NCBI GenBank assembly: GCA_045541915.1
Contig: JAZQJZ010000015.1
Location: 1-64,000, forward strand
Length of the DNA stretch: 64,000 nt
Reading direction: 5' to 3'
DNA from: RGIG5579 sp045541915
GTDB taxonomy: Bacteria > Bacillota > Clostridia > Oscillospirales > SIG627
The notes beneath the pieces were generated by a model, which saw only the letters and a program-made list of their open reading frames with translations, made no database searches and was not told where the DNA came from. This document shows positions 34,586 to 43,345 of this stretch, one piece after another (the first letter of the stretch is position 1; every line of letters starts with the position of its first letter). Position numbers and translations under genes: made by a program.

Positions 34586-35947
34586 ATGACAGACGAAAAG
34601 AACAATTTGTTCCCGGATGAGAATCAAAACGCAGCGGATCAAGAGGGAAAGCAAAATCAGTCCCAGCCCAGCTACGGCACCTATCAGAACGCCAACGGGC
34701 AGTATTTTTACACCCAGAACGGCGTACCCTACGGCCAGGGCAATGCTCCCCTAGGTCAGGGCCCGGAAAAGAAGCCGAAAAAGCCCGGCAACCGTTGGGG
34801 GATCATTGCGGCTCTGGCGCTGCTCTACGTGGTTCTGGTGGGAGGTCTGTTTTACCTGATCTCCTCCGGCGTTCTCCGCTTCCAGGTGGATATGCCCTCC
34901 GGCAACCAAACGGAAGAAGAGAAAAAGGACCAGGAAAAGACCGAGGAAAAAGAGGACAATGCCCCCATTCGGGAAGAGATCTTCACCAATGAAGGCGGCA
35001 TTGACAGCGATCCTTATACCGGAGAGGGTCTGACGGCGGTTCAGCTTTATGAAAGCAATGTGGACTCGGTGGTCTTTGTGGAAGCCAATTACCGATACGG
35101 TACCGCCACCGGCTCCGGCTTTATTGTGGATTCCGAAAACGGCTATATTCTCACCAACCACCATGTGGTCAAGGAGTGCGAGGACATTGCCGTTACCATG
35201 AAAAACGGAGATTCCTATACGGCGAAACTGATCGGCGGTGACGAGATCAATGATGTGGCGGTTCTGAAGGTGGAGGCCAAAGACTTAAAGCACGTCACTC
35301 TGGGCGATTCCGATAAGATCAAGGTGGGCCAGGAAGTGCTTATCATCGGAAACCCTCTGGGCGATCTGACCTTTACCTTAACAAAGGGCATTGTTTCTGC
35401 GGTGGACCGTACCATCAATACCGGGGAACACAACATCAAGACCTTCCAGACGGATACTGCCATCAACTCCGGTAACTCCGGCGGCCCGGCCTTTGATACC
35501 AACGGCTCGGTGATCGGCATTGCCTCTGCCAAGTATTCTGCCAGCGGCGTGGAGGGCATTGGCTTCTGTATTCCCATTAACGATGCCATGGCCATTGCCA
35601 GAGATCTGGTGGAGCACGGATACGTCACCGGAAGACCCAATTTCGGCATTACCGTTTCCGATTCCCTGGGCTATGAATATACCACCGACTCCTTTGGAAG
35701 AAGAGTGCGCGTGGAAACGGCTTTGGGCGCCAGAGTGGAAGAGGTTGGAAAGGATTCCTGCGCCATGCGCGGTGGAATTCAGGTGGGTGATATCATCACC
35801 AAGCTGGACGATGTGAAAATCGAAACGGCAAACCAGCTGATCAATGCGAAAAATTCTCACAAGGCCGGAGATACGGTCACCCTTGAGGTCTATCGGAAGG
35901 GCGAAAAGGTCACCTTGACCGTGACCCTGGACGAATACACCCCGTAA
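34586..35947 (+). CDS. HtrA/DegP-like serine protease
   Basis: 453 residues. A cytosolic Asn/Gln/Gly-rich N-terminus (1-70), one transmembrane helix (about 71-93) and a charged linker lead to an extracellular trypsin-like domain. The triad is visible: H193 in TNHHVV, D223 in INDVAVLKV and S298 in GNSGGPAF. A C-terminal PDZ domain follows (about 345-453, CAMRGGIQVGDIITKLDD). It degrades or refolds damaged exported proteins. Promoter not obvious; GAAGGA site before ATG 34586. Confidence 0.92.
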   Translation: MTDEKNNLFPDENQNAADQEGKQNQSQPSYGTYQNANGQYFYTQNGVPYGQGNAPLGQGPEKKPKKPGNRWGIIAALALLYVVLVGGLFYLISSGVLRFQVDMPSGNQTEEEKKDQEKTEEKEDNAPIREEIFTNEGGIDSDPYTGEGLTAVQLYESNVDSVVFVEANYRYGTATGSGFIVDSENGYILTNHHVVKECEDIAVTMKNGDSYTAKLIGGDEINDVAVLKVEAKDLKHVTLGDSDKIKVGQEVLIIGNPLGDLTFTLTKGIVSAVDRTINTGEHNIKTFQTDTAINSGNSGGPAFDTNGSVIGIASAKYSASGVEGIGFCIPINDAMAIARDLVEHGYVTGRPNFGITVSDSLGYEYTTDSFGRRVRVETALGARVEEVGKDSCAMRGGIQVGDIITKLDDVKIETANQLINAKNSHKAGDTVTLEVYRKGEKVTLTVTLDEYTP

Positions 35948-35967
35948 GAAAAGAAAAACACAAAACA

Positions 35968-35999
35968 AAAAACTCGATGATTTTCATCGAGTTTTTTCT
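35968..35999. terminator. bidirectional terminator
   Basis: AAAACTCGATGA pairs with TCATCGAGTTTT; T runs on both strands. It lies between the convergent HtrA and Ddl genes. Confidence 0.88.
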
Positions 36000-36004
36000 T
36001 TTAT

Positions 36005-36946
36005 TCATTTACCTTCCAGAGCAAGGCTTACAAGGCCTGTGACCAATTCCGGAAAGGAGATGCCCTGGGCCCGGGCCGCATCAGGGAAGAGGGAGGTGGC
36101 GGTCATTCCGGGGCTGGTATTCAATTCGATCACAAAGGGATCGCCCTTTTCATCGGTCATCATATCCACGCGGGCAAGACCGCGGCAACCGGTAACAATA
36201 TAAGCCGAGACGGCAATTTCGCGCACCTTTTTCTCCAGATCCGGGGAAATGTTTGCCGGAATGATGTGGTGGCTCTGGCCGGGGGTATATTTGGAGTGGT
36301 AATCGTAGTATTCTCCCTCGGAGGTGATCTGGATCACCGGGAGAACCCGGAGGGTGTCATTTCCCATAATGGGCACGGTCAATTCCACACCGGAAAGAAA
36401 TGCTTCGGCCAGAATGTCATCCCCAAAGGAAAAAAGCTCCTTTAAGGCCGGGAGGGCCTCCTCTTTTTTTCGCACGATGGCGGTGCCGATGCTGCTTCCC
36501 TGGCGGCAAGCCTTGAAAATGAAGGGAAGACCCAGCTTTTCCAGGGCCGTTTCGGCGGCCTTTTTCGGGTCCTTTTTTTCTTCCTTTCCAATGACGTAAA
36601 AGGGCGCGGTGGGAATACCGCTTTGAGCCAGGATCTTTTTGGTCAGGATCTTATCCATACAAACGGCGCTGGCGGCAACACCGGGTCCGGTATAGGGAAT
36701 CCCCATCCATTCCAGCATCCCCTGGATGGTGCCGTCCTCGCCGCCCAGACCGTGAAGGGCAATGAAGGCGCAGTCCGGACGGATTTCCCGGATCTTGGAA
36801 ATATCCTCCCGGCCGGGATCAAATTCTGTGACGCGAAAGCCGGCTTTTTTGAGGGCATCGGAAACCGCGGCGCCGCTTCGGAGGGAAACGTCCCGTTCGG
36901 TGCTTTTTCCACCCATGAGAACCAGAATGTGTTTTTGATCTGTCAT
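36005..36946 (-). CDS. ddl: D-alanine--D-alanine ligase
   Basis: 313 residues. Joins two D-alanines with ATP for peptidoglycan. HILVLMGGKSTERDVSL opens the ATP-grasp enzyme; HGLGGEDG, GPGVAASAVCMDK, GQSHHIIPA and VIELNTSPGMT are family signatures. The Y at the DdlB-type serine/tyrosine gate lies in YDYHSKYTPG, as in vancomycin-sensitive enzymes. It stands alone on the minus strand without other wall genes. Confidence 0.95.
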   Translation of the reverse strand: MTDQKHILVLMGGKSTERDVSLRSGAAVSDALKKAGFRVTEFDPGREDISKIREIRPDCAFIALHGLGGEDGTIQGMLEWMGIPYTGPGVAASAVCMDKILTKKILAQSGIPTAPFYVIGKEEKKDPKKAAETALEKLGLPFIFKACRQGSSIGTAIVRKKEEALPALKELFSFGDDILAEAFLSGVELTVPIMGNDTLRVLPVIQITSEGEYYDYHSKYTPGQSHHIIPANISPDLEKKVREIAVSAYIVTGCRGLARVDMMTDEKGDPFVIELNTSPGMTATSLFPDAARAQGISFPELVTGLVSLALEGK

Positions 36947-36972
36947 AACAAAGCCTCTTTTTTTCTTTTATT

Positions 36973-37587
36973 CTATGAAAACAGCTCCGGTTTTGTCACT
37001 TCCGGGAAAAAATCGGAAAGGAAGGAGCGAAATGCTCGCACAGCGCGCCGGATAAAGGAATCCACCGCTTCATCGGTAAACACCTCTGATTCCGGGAGAG
37101 CTTCGGTGGTGTGCCAGGTGAAATTAAATTCCAAAAACTCCCGGATCTGGTTTTCCGGAAGAGAAAGGCGATTCTCATAAAGGCTCTTTTCCGGGCAGTG
37201 AAGCCTGGACCAAAGCTCTTTGGACCAAGGCATTCTTTGCGCCGATCGGCTGCCTGCGCGGGCCAATTCTTTCCGGTAATCCGGGAACCAATTTTCACCG
37301 GTATAGCCCTTTCGGTGGGCTTTTTGAGGTCCGTTGTCCCAAAGATAATCCAGATACAGATGAAAGAGAACGCCAAGATCAAAATCCCGGTTAAGATCCA
37401 GCTCTTTTCCAAAGCGGATCAGTCCCTTCAGACGCTCCTCGGGAGCAAGATCCCGCAGATGGATCCGGTCTTTTGCCTTTCGGTCGTGGTCCAGGCAATC
37501 CGGTAAAATACAGCCGAGAAAATAGGAATCTGATCCCTCCGGCCAAAGGGTGTATCCGGCCTGGAGGTGCATCATGGTTGCTGGCAT
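36973..37587 (-). CDS. zinc-dependent phospholipase C-like protein
   Basis: 204 residues. MMHLQAGYTL, FLGCILPDCLDHDRKAKDRIHLRD and FHLYLDYLWDN carry the spaced histidines and aspartates typical of the zinc-dependent PLC/S1-P1-like fold found in small Clostridia proteins. No signal peptide. The start was set at ATG 37587 after GAGG; an upstream extension of 43 codons overlaps QueT in another frame and lacks a site. Only 7 bp after the QueT stop. Substrate unknown. Confidence 0.6.
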   Translation of the reverse strand: MPATMMHLQAGYTLWPEGSDSYFLGCILPDCLDHDRKAKDRIHLRDLAPEERLKGLIRFGKELDLNRDFDLGVLFHLYLDYLWDNGPQKAHRKGYTGENWFPDYRKELARAGSRSAQRMPWSKELWSRLHCPEKSLYENRLSLPENQIREFLEFNFTWHTTEALPESEVFTDEAVDSFIRRAVRAFRSFLSDFFPEVTKPELFS

Positions 37588-37594
37588 AATAACC

Positions 37595-38086
37595 TCACTG
37601 AAAATGTTTTTGAAAGGGGAAAAGGGCGCCGTATAAAAGAAAGCCGCCAAGTCCGGCAGAAAGGGCCTCTCCCACGAAAAAGACAAGGAATAGAAGGGGA
37701 AGGCCAAATGAATCAAAGCCGTAAGTAAAATACAAAATGGGAGGAATGATCAGGGTATTAGCAAGAACGGGCGGGATGAGCGCAAGATAGGGCTTTTTTC
37801 TCAAAAGATAGGTTCCCACTGCCCCGAGAAGGGAGGCAAGAGAGCCAAATAGAATATCCAGAAAGTGCGCGCCGCAGAGAATGTTTGCCACAAGGCATCC
37901 GCAAAACAGACCCGGAACAGCCGCCGGGGTGAAAAGGGGCAAGACCGCCAGTGCTTCGGAAAAGCGAAGCTCAAAGGGTCCGATGGCAAGGCCAAGGGAG
38001 GCGGAAACCAGGGTCAGGGCGGCGTAGAGCGCGGCGATGATGGCGCCTTGTGAGAGGAGCCGGACGGATTTTCGTTTCATATTCAT
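37595..38086 (-). CDS. queT: QueT-family queuosine-precursor transporter (S component)
   Basis: 163 residues with about five membrane helices. SQGAIIAALYAALTL, GPFELRFSEALAVLPLF and GCLVANILCGAHFLDILFG match QueT (COG4708), the substrate-binding subunit of an ECF-type importer for preQ1 or related bases. AGGAG site before ATG 38086. The leader just upstream can fold like a preQ1-class riboswitch. The ECF energising module is not in this window. Confidence 0.85.
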   Translation of the reverse strand: MNMKRKSVRLLSQGAIIAALYAALTLVSASLGLAIGPFELRFSEALAVLPLFTPAAVPGLFCGCLVANILCGAHFLDILFGSLASLLGAVGTYLLRKKPYLALIPPVLANTLIIPPILYFTYGFDSFGLPLLFLVFFVGEALSAGLGGFLLYGALFPFQKHFQ

Positions 38087-38144
38087 TTTTCTCCTGTAGT
38101 TTTGTTTTGGGTGAGGAAGGTTTCGAACTCACCGCTCATACGAG
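38087..38144 (-). promoter_or_regulatory. candidate preQ1-type riboswitch in the queT leader
   Basis: On the minus strand GCTC/GAGC (38144-38133 region) precedes GGTGAG (38133-38128) pairing with CTCACC (38115-38110), then an A-rich tail CAAAACAAAACTA leading into AGGAG. A stem, pyrimidine-rich loop and A-rich tail ending at the ribosome site is the preQ1-class plan, and queT is the usual target. I cannot assign the class, and sequence conservation was not tested. Confidence 0.45.
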
Positions 38145-38244
38145 CCAGAATATTCTATCACAAATGCCGCGCCATTGCAAGGGGAGAGAGGGGAAAGAGG
38201 GAAGAGTGAAAAGAGAAGGGAGCTCAGGGCCGCTTCCTTCTCTT

Positions 38245-38814
38245 TTAATCGGTATGACACTCCACGGTGATGGTAAGGAGGTTGTGCTCGGTTTTGGCAC
38301 CGCGGATCTCCACGCTGTATTCCACTTCCACCGTGCCTCCTTCTTCGGTAAGGTCGGATTTAAGGGAATGGGTGTGCAAAAACACCGAGGGGATTCCGCC
38401 GCCGGCACCGTAATCACAAAGGTGGCGATGGGCGTTTTCAAAGACCATACAGGTCTTAACAGTTCCGCGCCGAAGCATAATGAGCATTCCCGTGGCGGTG
38501 AGGCAAAAGGTGGTTAGGCACCCCTCCAGCCCGGTGATCTCGGAATCCTCGTAGCTGATGCGAAAGGAACCGTCCTCCTCTATGGAAAAAAGCCCGTGGG
38601 CGGTGAGGGTGGTGGCACTGTGGGGAGAGGGAGGAAGCTCCTTGGGCGCTTCTTCCCAGCGATCGGAGGGAGTAGAGGGAAATTCCAGTCCCATCTCCTC
38701 CAGGATCTCCTCCCAGACCTCTTCTACCTCTTCCGGTTCTTCTTCAGGAGGAAAAAAATCCAGGGCCGAAAGGCTTCTGGAGCTGAAAACGGTGATCTTG
38801 CAAGGGTGTTTCAT
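38245..38814 (-). CDS. DUF1934-family protein
   Basis: 189 residues. The C-terminal 110 residues form the lipocalin-like barrel of DUF1934 (YwiB): SFRISYEDSEITGLEG, TVEVEYSVEI and the closing HNLLTITVEC. An acidic, glutamate-rich stretch (about 24-45, PPEEEPEEVEEVWEE) is inserted after the first strand and is unusual. AAGGAGG site before ATG 38814. Function unknown. Confidence 0.75.
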   Translation of the reverse strand: MKHPCKITVFSSRSLSALDFFPPEEEPEEVEEVWEEILEEMGLEFPSTPSDRWEEAPKELPPSPHSATTLTAHGLFSIEEDGSFRISYEDSEITGLEGCLTTFCLTATGMLIMLRRGTVKTCMVFENAHRHLCDYGAGGGIPSVFLHTHSLKSDLTEEGGTVEVEYSVEIRGAKTEHNLLTITVECHTD

Positions 38815-38877
38815 AATATCCTCCTTCTTTTTTTGGTATCTTACCATAAAGGAGGCTGCAAAGTCAATGAACAACAG

Positions 38878-38906
38878 TTGAAAAAAGCGTTTTTGTGTGA
38901 TATACT
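38878..38906 (+). promoter_or_regulatory. promoter of topB
   Basis: TTGAAA (38878-38883), 17 nt, TATACT (38901-38906). Confidence 0.7.
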
Positions 38907-38935
38907 AATGGGAAACAAGGAAAGGAGGAGCCAGG

Positions 38936-41020
38936 ATGATTCTCATCATTGCAGAAAAGCCCAGTTTGGCAAGAAACATTGCCTCTGCGATTGGCAACCT
39001 TTCCCGTCGCAAGGGTTATTTGGAGGGAGAAGGGTATTTGGTTACCTGGGCCTTCGGGCACCTGTTTTCCCTTTGCGATATTGAAGCCTATACCGGAAAA
39101 ACCGAAAGCGGCCGGTGGAGCATGGAGAATATCCCATGTTTTCCCGAGCAATTCCGCTTTGCCTTGAGAAAGGATGAAAGCGGCAAGGTGGATTCCGGTG
39201 TGGCAGAGCAGTTTGAGACCATTCGCAGCCTTTGCCACCGCCAGGATGTGGAGGCCATTATCAATGCCGGGGACGCAGACCGGGAGGGGGAAATCATCAT
39301 TCGCCTTTGTCTGATGCACGCCGGGGAAATCCATAAGCCCATCTTGCGCCTGTGGCTCCCGGATCAGACGGTGGAAACGGTGCAGGCGGCCTTGAAGGAG
39401 GCAAAGGACCAGTCTCAGTATGACAATCTGGCAGACGAGGGCTTTGCCCGGACCTATATTGACTGGCTTTACGGGGTGAATCTGACTCGCTTTGCCACCT
39501 TAAAGACCGGAACTCTTCTTCGGGTGGGACGGGTGATCGTTCCCATTGTGAAGGCCATTTACGATCGGGATATGGCCATTGCCAATTTCAAGCCCGAAAT
39601 TTATTACGGCGTTTCCTCCAAGCCCGAGGACGGGGTAGAATTGGTCAGCAAAAAGAAGTTTTCCAAGGAGGAAAAGGACAAGGCCCAGGCCTGGGCAGAT
39701 CTTCTGAACCGTACTCCTTGCGTGGTGAAAAGCCGCAAGAGCAAGAAGGACACCCTGCAGCCGGGTAAGCTCTATTCTCTTTCCAAATTGCAAAATGCCC
39801 TGGGAAAGAAATACAAAATGCCCATGGACAAGTCTCTTGCCATTGTGCAAGCCCTTTACGAAAAGGGATATGTTACCTATCCCAGAACCAACTCCGAATA
39901 CCTGGCCACCGCAGAAAAGGACAAGATGAAGAAGATCCTTTCCGTTCTTTCTGCCGCCCGGTATCCGGTGACCTTCAAAGACAAAAAAACCATTTTTGAC
40001 GATAGCAAGATCGAATCCCACTCTGCCTTGACTCCCACGGTGAAGATCCCCAAAAAGGAGGCCTTGAGCGAGGAAGAGGTGAAGGTGTATCAGGCCATTT
40101 TGCGCCGCTTTGTGGCGGTTTTTTGCAGTGAGGATTGCATCTGCGAAAAAACGGAGCTTTCCATTGCCGCAGGGGAACTGGAAAGTTTTACCTTAAAGGG
40201 CAATATCATTTTACAGCCGGGCTGGACCCGGTTTGACGATGCCAACCGAAACGATAAGGTGCTTCCGGATTTAAAGGTAGGGGATGTGGTAAAAACCGAT
40301 TTTCAGATCCGGGAAAAGGAAACCTCCCCTCCCAAGCACTACACCATTGAGACCTTGAACAACTACCTGAAAAATCCCTTCCGGGAAGAGAAGGCCAAGG
40401 CCGACGAGGAGGAAATGGATGACGCGGAGGAGTACCGCGCCATGTTTGAGGGTCTGGAATTGGGCACGGAGGCGACCCGTACCGGCATCATTGAAAACGC
40501 CCGGAAATCAGGATACATTCAGCTGAAAAAAGACGTTTATACCATTTTGCCCGACGGAAAATATCTCATTGAGCAGCTTTCCATGATGGGCATCAGTATG
40601 GATAAATACAAGACTGCCACCACCGGTAAGGCCTTGAAAAAGGTATTCCGCGGCGAGATTCCCGTTTCCGGGGCGGTGCAGATTGCCCAGGAGGAGATCC
40701 GGGAGGTATTTGCTTTTTCCCGGGAGCATCAGGATCAGGACACGGGACTGTACGGAGATAAGGTGGGCGTTTGCCCTCTTTGCGGAAACGATGTGGTCAA
40801 GGGGAAGTATTCCTATGGCTGTCGTGGCTTCCGGGAGGGCTGTAAATTCCGCATCAACCTTTCCATTCTTTCCAGAACCATTCCCATCTCCCAGGCAAAA
40901 TTGCTTTTAGAGGAGGGCAAAACTCAGCTTTTACAGGGCTTTGTTTCTCCCCGAACGGGAAATGCCTTTTCCGCAAGGCTCAGCCGTGGGCCGGACGGAA
41001 AGATCAATTTTGAATTTTAG
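38936..41020 (+). CDS. topB: DNA topoisomerase III
   Basis: 694 residues. A type IA topoisomerase that decatenates DNA. MILIIAEKPSLARNIA begins the Toprim domain; AGDADREGEIIIR has the acidic metal cluster; VTYPRTNSEYL holds the active-site tyrosine; LTPTVKIP matches the hinge. The C-terminus carries a four-cysteine zinc element (CPLCGNDVVKGKYSYGC). It is the TopB type rather than TopA. AAAGGAGG site before ATG 38936; followed 21 bp later by a cysteine desulfurase gene. Confidence 0.93.
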   Translation: MILIIAEKPSLARNIASAIGNLSRRKGYLEGEGYLVTWAFGHLFSLCDIEAYTGKTESGRWSMENIPCFPEQFRFALRKDESGKVDSGVAEQFETIRSLCHRQDVEAIINAGDADREGEIIIRLCLMHAGEIHKPILRLWLPDQTVETVQAALKEAKDQSQYDNLADEGFARTYIDWLYGVNLTRFATLKTGTLLRVGRVIVPIVKAIYDRDMAIANFKPEIYYGVSSKPEDGVELVSKKKFSKEEKDKAQAWADLLNRTPCVVKSRKSKKDTLQPGKLYSLSKLQNALGKKYKMPMDKSLAIVQALYEKGYVTYPRTNSEYLATAEKDKMKKILSVLSAARYPVTFKDKKTIFDDSKIESHSALTPTVKIPKKEALSEEEVKVYQAILRRFVAVFCSEDCICEKTELSIAAGELESFTLKGNIILQPGWTRFDDANRNDKVLPDLKVGDVVKTDFQIREKETSPPKHYTIETLNNYLKNPFREEKAKADEEEMDDAEEYRAMFEGLELGTEATRTGIIENARKSGYIQLKKDVYTILPDGKYLIEQLSMMGISMDKYKTATTGKALKKVFRGEIPVSGAVQIAQEEIREVFAFSREHQDQDTGLYGDKVGVCPLCGNDVVKGKYSYGCRGFREGCKFRINLSILSRTIPISQAKLLLEEGKTQLLQGFVSPRTGNAFSARLSRGPDGKINFEF

Positions 41021-41041
41021 TGAAGTGAGAATCAAACACTT

Positions 41042-42154
41042 ATGATCTATTTTGACAACGCCGCTTCCTCCCCCTTAAGTCCCAGGGTAAAGGAGGTTCT
41101 TTGGGAAGAACTTTCCCATTTTGCCAATCCCTCCTCCTTGCACAGCCTTGGCTTCGAAGCGGAAAAAAGAATGAAAGAAGCAAGACGCCAGGTGGCAAAG
41201 ACCCTTCTTGCCAGAGAGGACGAGATCGTCTTCACCTCCGGCGGCACCGAGGCGGACAATCTGGGGGTCTTGGGTGCGGCAAGAGCCCTTCGCCGCAGAG
41301 GAAATCGGATCCTTTCCACCAATTCGGAGCATCCGGCGGTGGAGGAATGCTTGAAAAAATTAGAGGAGGAAGGGTTCGAGGTGATCCGCCTTTCCACCCG
41401 ATCGGGCGCCCTTTCTCTTGAAGAATGGGAAGCGGCAACCGATGAAAAAACCGTTTTGGTGGCGGCCATGCACACCAACAACGAGACCGGTGCCATCTAT
41501 GACATTCCGGCCATTTCCCGGATCGCCAAAAGAAAAAATCCCAATTGTCTTGTGTTTTGTGACGGAGTACAGGGCTACTGCAAGGGGGACATCACTCCCT
41601 CCCGGATGGGAGTGGATCTGTTGAGTCTTTCCTCTCATAAGATCTGCGGCCCCAAGGGCGTTGGAGCCCTTTACATTCGAAAAGGACTTCACCTGCCGCC
41701 GCTTTTATTAGGCGGAGGTCAGGAAAACGGGATCCGCTCCGGTACGGAGAATCTTCCGGGCATTGTGGCCTTTGGTGCCGCCGCGAGTCAGGCGTGGGAA
41801 ACAAGGAACGAGGGAATCGAAAGAATGAATGGGATCCGGGAAGTGATCTGCCGTGGCCTTGAAGGGGAAAGCAGGGTTCGAATTCATCAGCCTGAAAATC
41901 CCTCCTGCCACATTCTTTCCATGAGTGTTTCCCCCTTCCGGTCAGAGGTTCTGCTTCATACCCTTTCCCAAAGGGGAGTTTTGGTCTCCTCCGGCTCCGC
42001 TTGCTCCTCCCACAAAGGAAAAAGCCCTGTTTTGAAGAATTTTGGACTATCGGACAAGGAAAGCGACAGCACGATCCGCCTTTCCTTTTCTCCCTTGAAT
42101 ACCCCCGAAGAAGGGGAAGAATTCGTGCGAATCTTAAAAGAAATTCTCAGGTGA
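41042..42154 (+). CDS. cysteine desulfurase
   Basis: 370 residues, a class V aminotransferase-fold PLP enzyme of the NifS/IscS type. It removes sulfur from cysteine for thiolation. IYFDNAASSPL opens it, FTSGGTEADN binds phosphate, LSLSSHKICGPKGVGAL holds the PLP lysine and SSGSACSS the catalytic cysteine. The next gene three bases later is thiI, so it most likely feeds persulfide to ThiI for tRNA 4-thiouridine, as NifZ does in Bacillus. Confidence 0.92.
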   Translation: MIYFDNAASSPLSPRVKEVLWEELSHFANPSSLHSLGFEAEKRMKEARRQVAKTLLAREDEIVFTSGGTEADNLGVLGAARALRRRGNRILSTNSEHPAVEECLKKLEEEGFEVIRLSTRSGALSLEEWEAATDEKTVLVAAMHTNNETGAIYDIPAISRIAKRKNPNCLVFCDGVQGYCKGDITPSRMGVDLLSLSSHKICGPKGVGALYIRKGLHLPPLLLGGGQENGIRSGTENLPGIVAFGAAASQAWETRNEGIERMNGIREVICRGLEGESRVRIHQPENPSCHILSMSVSPFRSEVLLHTLSQRGVLVSSGSACSSHKGKSPVLKNFGLSDKESDSTIRLSFSPLNTPEEGEEFVRILKEILR

Positions 42155-42157
42155 AAT

Positions 42158-43336
42158 ATGGAAAAAAGATCGATCCTTTTAAAATACGGCGAGTTGATCC
42201 TGAAAGGGGATAACCGCAGTTATTTTGACGCTTCTCTTTTGCGTCAGATCCGCCGAAAATTAAAGCCTTTGGGAGAATACCGGGTGTTTTCTTCCCAGTC
42301 CACGGTATTTGTGGAATCGGAGGATGACTCCCTTTTGGACCTTGCTCTGCCGGAATTGAAAAAGGTATTTGGCATTGTGAGCCTTTCCATTGCCTGGCGT
42401 GTGGAAAAGAATATGGATGTGATTTTAAAGACGGTGGGGGAAAAAATTGCACCCGGTCTGGTGGGCGCGGTCTCCTTTAAGGCAGACGCCCGTCGCAGTG
42501 ACAAGAAATTCCCTTTGAAAAGTCCCGAAATCTGCCGGGAAGTGGGCGGCGCGGTGCTCCGCACTCTGGGAAAAAATGCCCCCAAGGTAGATGTTCACCA
42601 TCCCCAGGAGGTGGTTTGGGTGGAGATTCGGGAGGACTGGGCGTATGTGCATGCCGGAAAGATCCCCGGCGCCGGCGGTATGCCCTACGGCACCAGCGGA
42701 AGAGCCTTGCTTTTGCTCTCCGGCGGCATTGATTCCCCCGTGGCAGGCTTTCGTATGGCAAAGCGCGGCGCCTTTGTGGACGCTTTGCACTTTGAATCCT
42801 TCCCTTATACCTCCGAAAGAGCCAAGGAAAAGGTGATGGATCTGGCCAGAAAGCTCTGCGCCTATACGGATACCATCAATTTTGCCAGCATCCGCTTGAC
42901 CGATCTGCAGCTTGCCCTTCAAAGCGCTTGCCAGGAGGAGTATTTTACCATTCTGCTCCGGCGCAGTATGATGCGCCTTGCCTGTCGGGTGGCGCAAAGG
43001 CAAGGGTGCGGCGCCATTGTCACCGGGGAGAGCCTGGGACAGGTGGCAAGTCAGACCATGGATGCCCTTCGCTGTACCGATGCAGTGGCAACCCTTCCGG
43101 TTTACCGGCCTTTGATCGGTATGGACAAAGAGGAGATCGTTTCTACCAGCCGTGCCATTGACTGCTTTGAGACCTCCATTCTTCCTTACGAGGACTGCTG
43201 CACGGTCTTTACGCCCCGTCACCCCAAGCTCAATCCTACCCTGGAGGCAGTATTGGCGGAGGAGGCAAAATTGGACCTTGCCGCTCTGGAGGATGCGGCC
43301 TTTAAAAATTTGGAATTTGTTCGGATCGACCGATAG
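42158..43336 (+). CDS. thiI: tRNA 4-thiouridine synthetase
   Basis: 392 residues. Makes s4U8 in tRNA and can serve thiamine synthesis. The N-terminal ferredoxin-like and THUMP region is followed by LLLSGGIDSPVAGFRM, the PP-loop that adenylates the tRNA. It ends without a rhodanese domain, like the Bacillus enzyme, so it must take sulfur from the desulfurase upstream. ILPYEDCCTVFTPRHP is a typical C-terminal segment. Confidence 0.94.
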   Translation: MEKRSILLKYGELILKGDNRSYFDASLLRQIRRKLKPLGEYRVFSSQSTVFVESEDDSLLDLALPELKKVFGIVSLSIAWRVEKNMDVILKTVGEKIAPGLVGAVSFKADARRSDKKFPLKSPEICREVGGAVLRTLGKNAPKVDVHHPQEVVWVEIREDWAYVHAGKIPGAGGMPYGTSGRALLLLSGGIDSPVAGFRMAKRGAFVDALHFESFPYTSERAKEKVMDLARKLCAYTDTINFASIRLTDLQLALQSACQEEYFTILLRRSMMRLACRVAQRQGCGAIVTGESLGQVASQTMDALRCTDAVATLPVYRPLIGMDKEEIVSTSRAIDCFETSILPYEDCCTVFTPRHPKLNPTLEAVLAEEAKLDLAALEDAAFKNLEFVRIDR

Positions 43337-43345
43337 GAGAGACCA

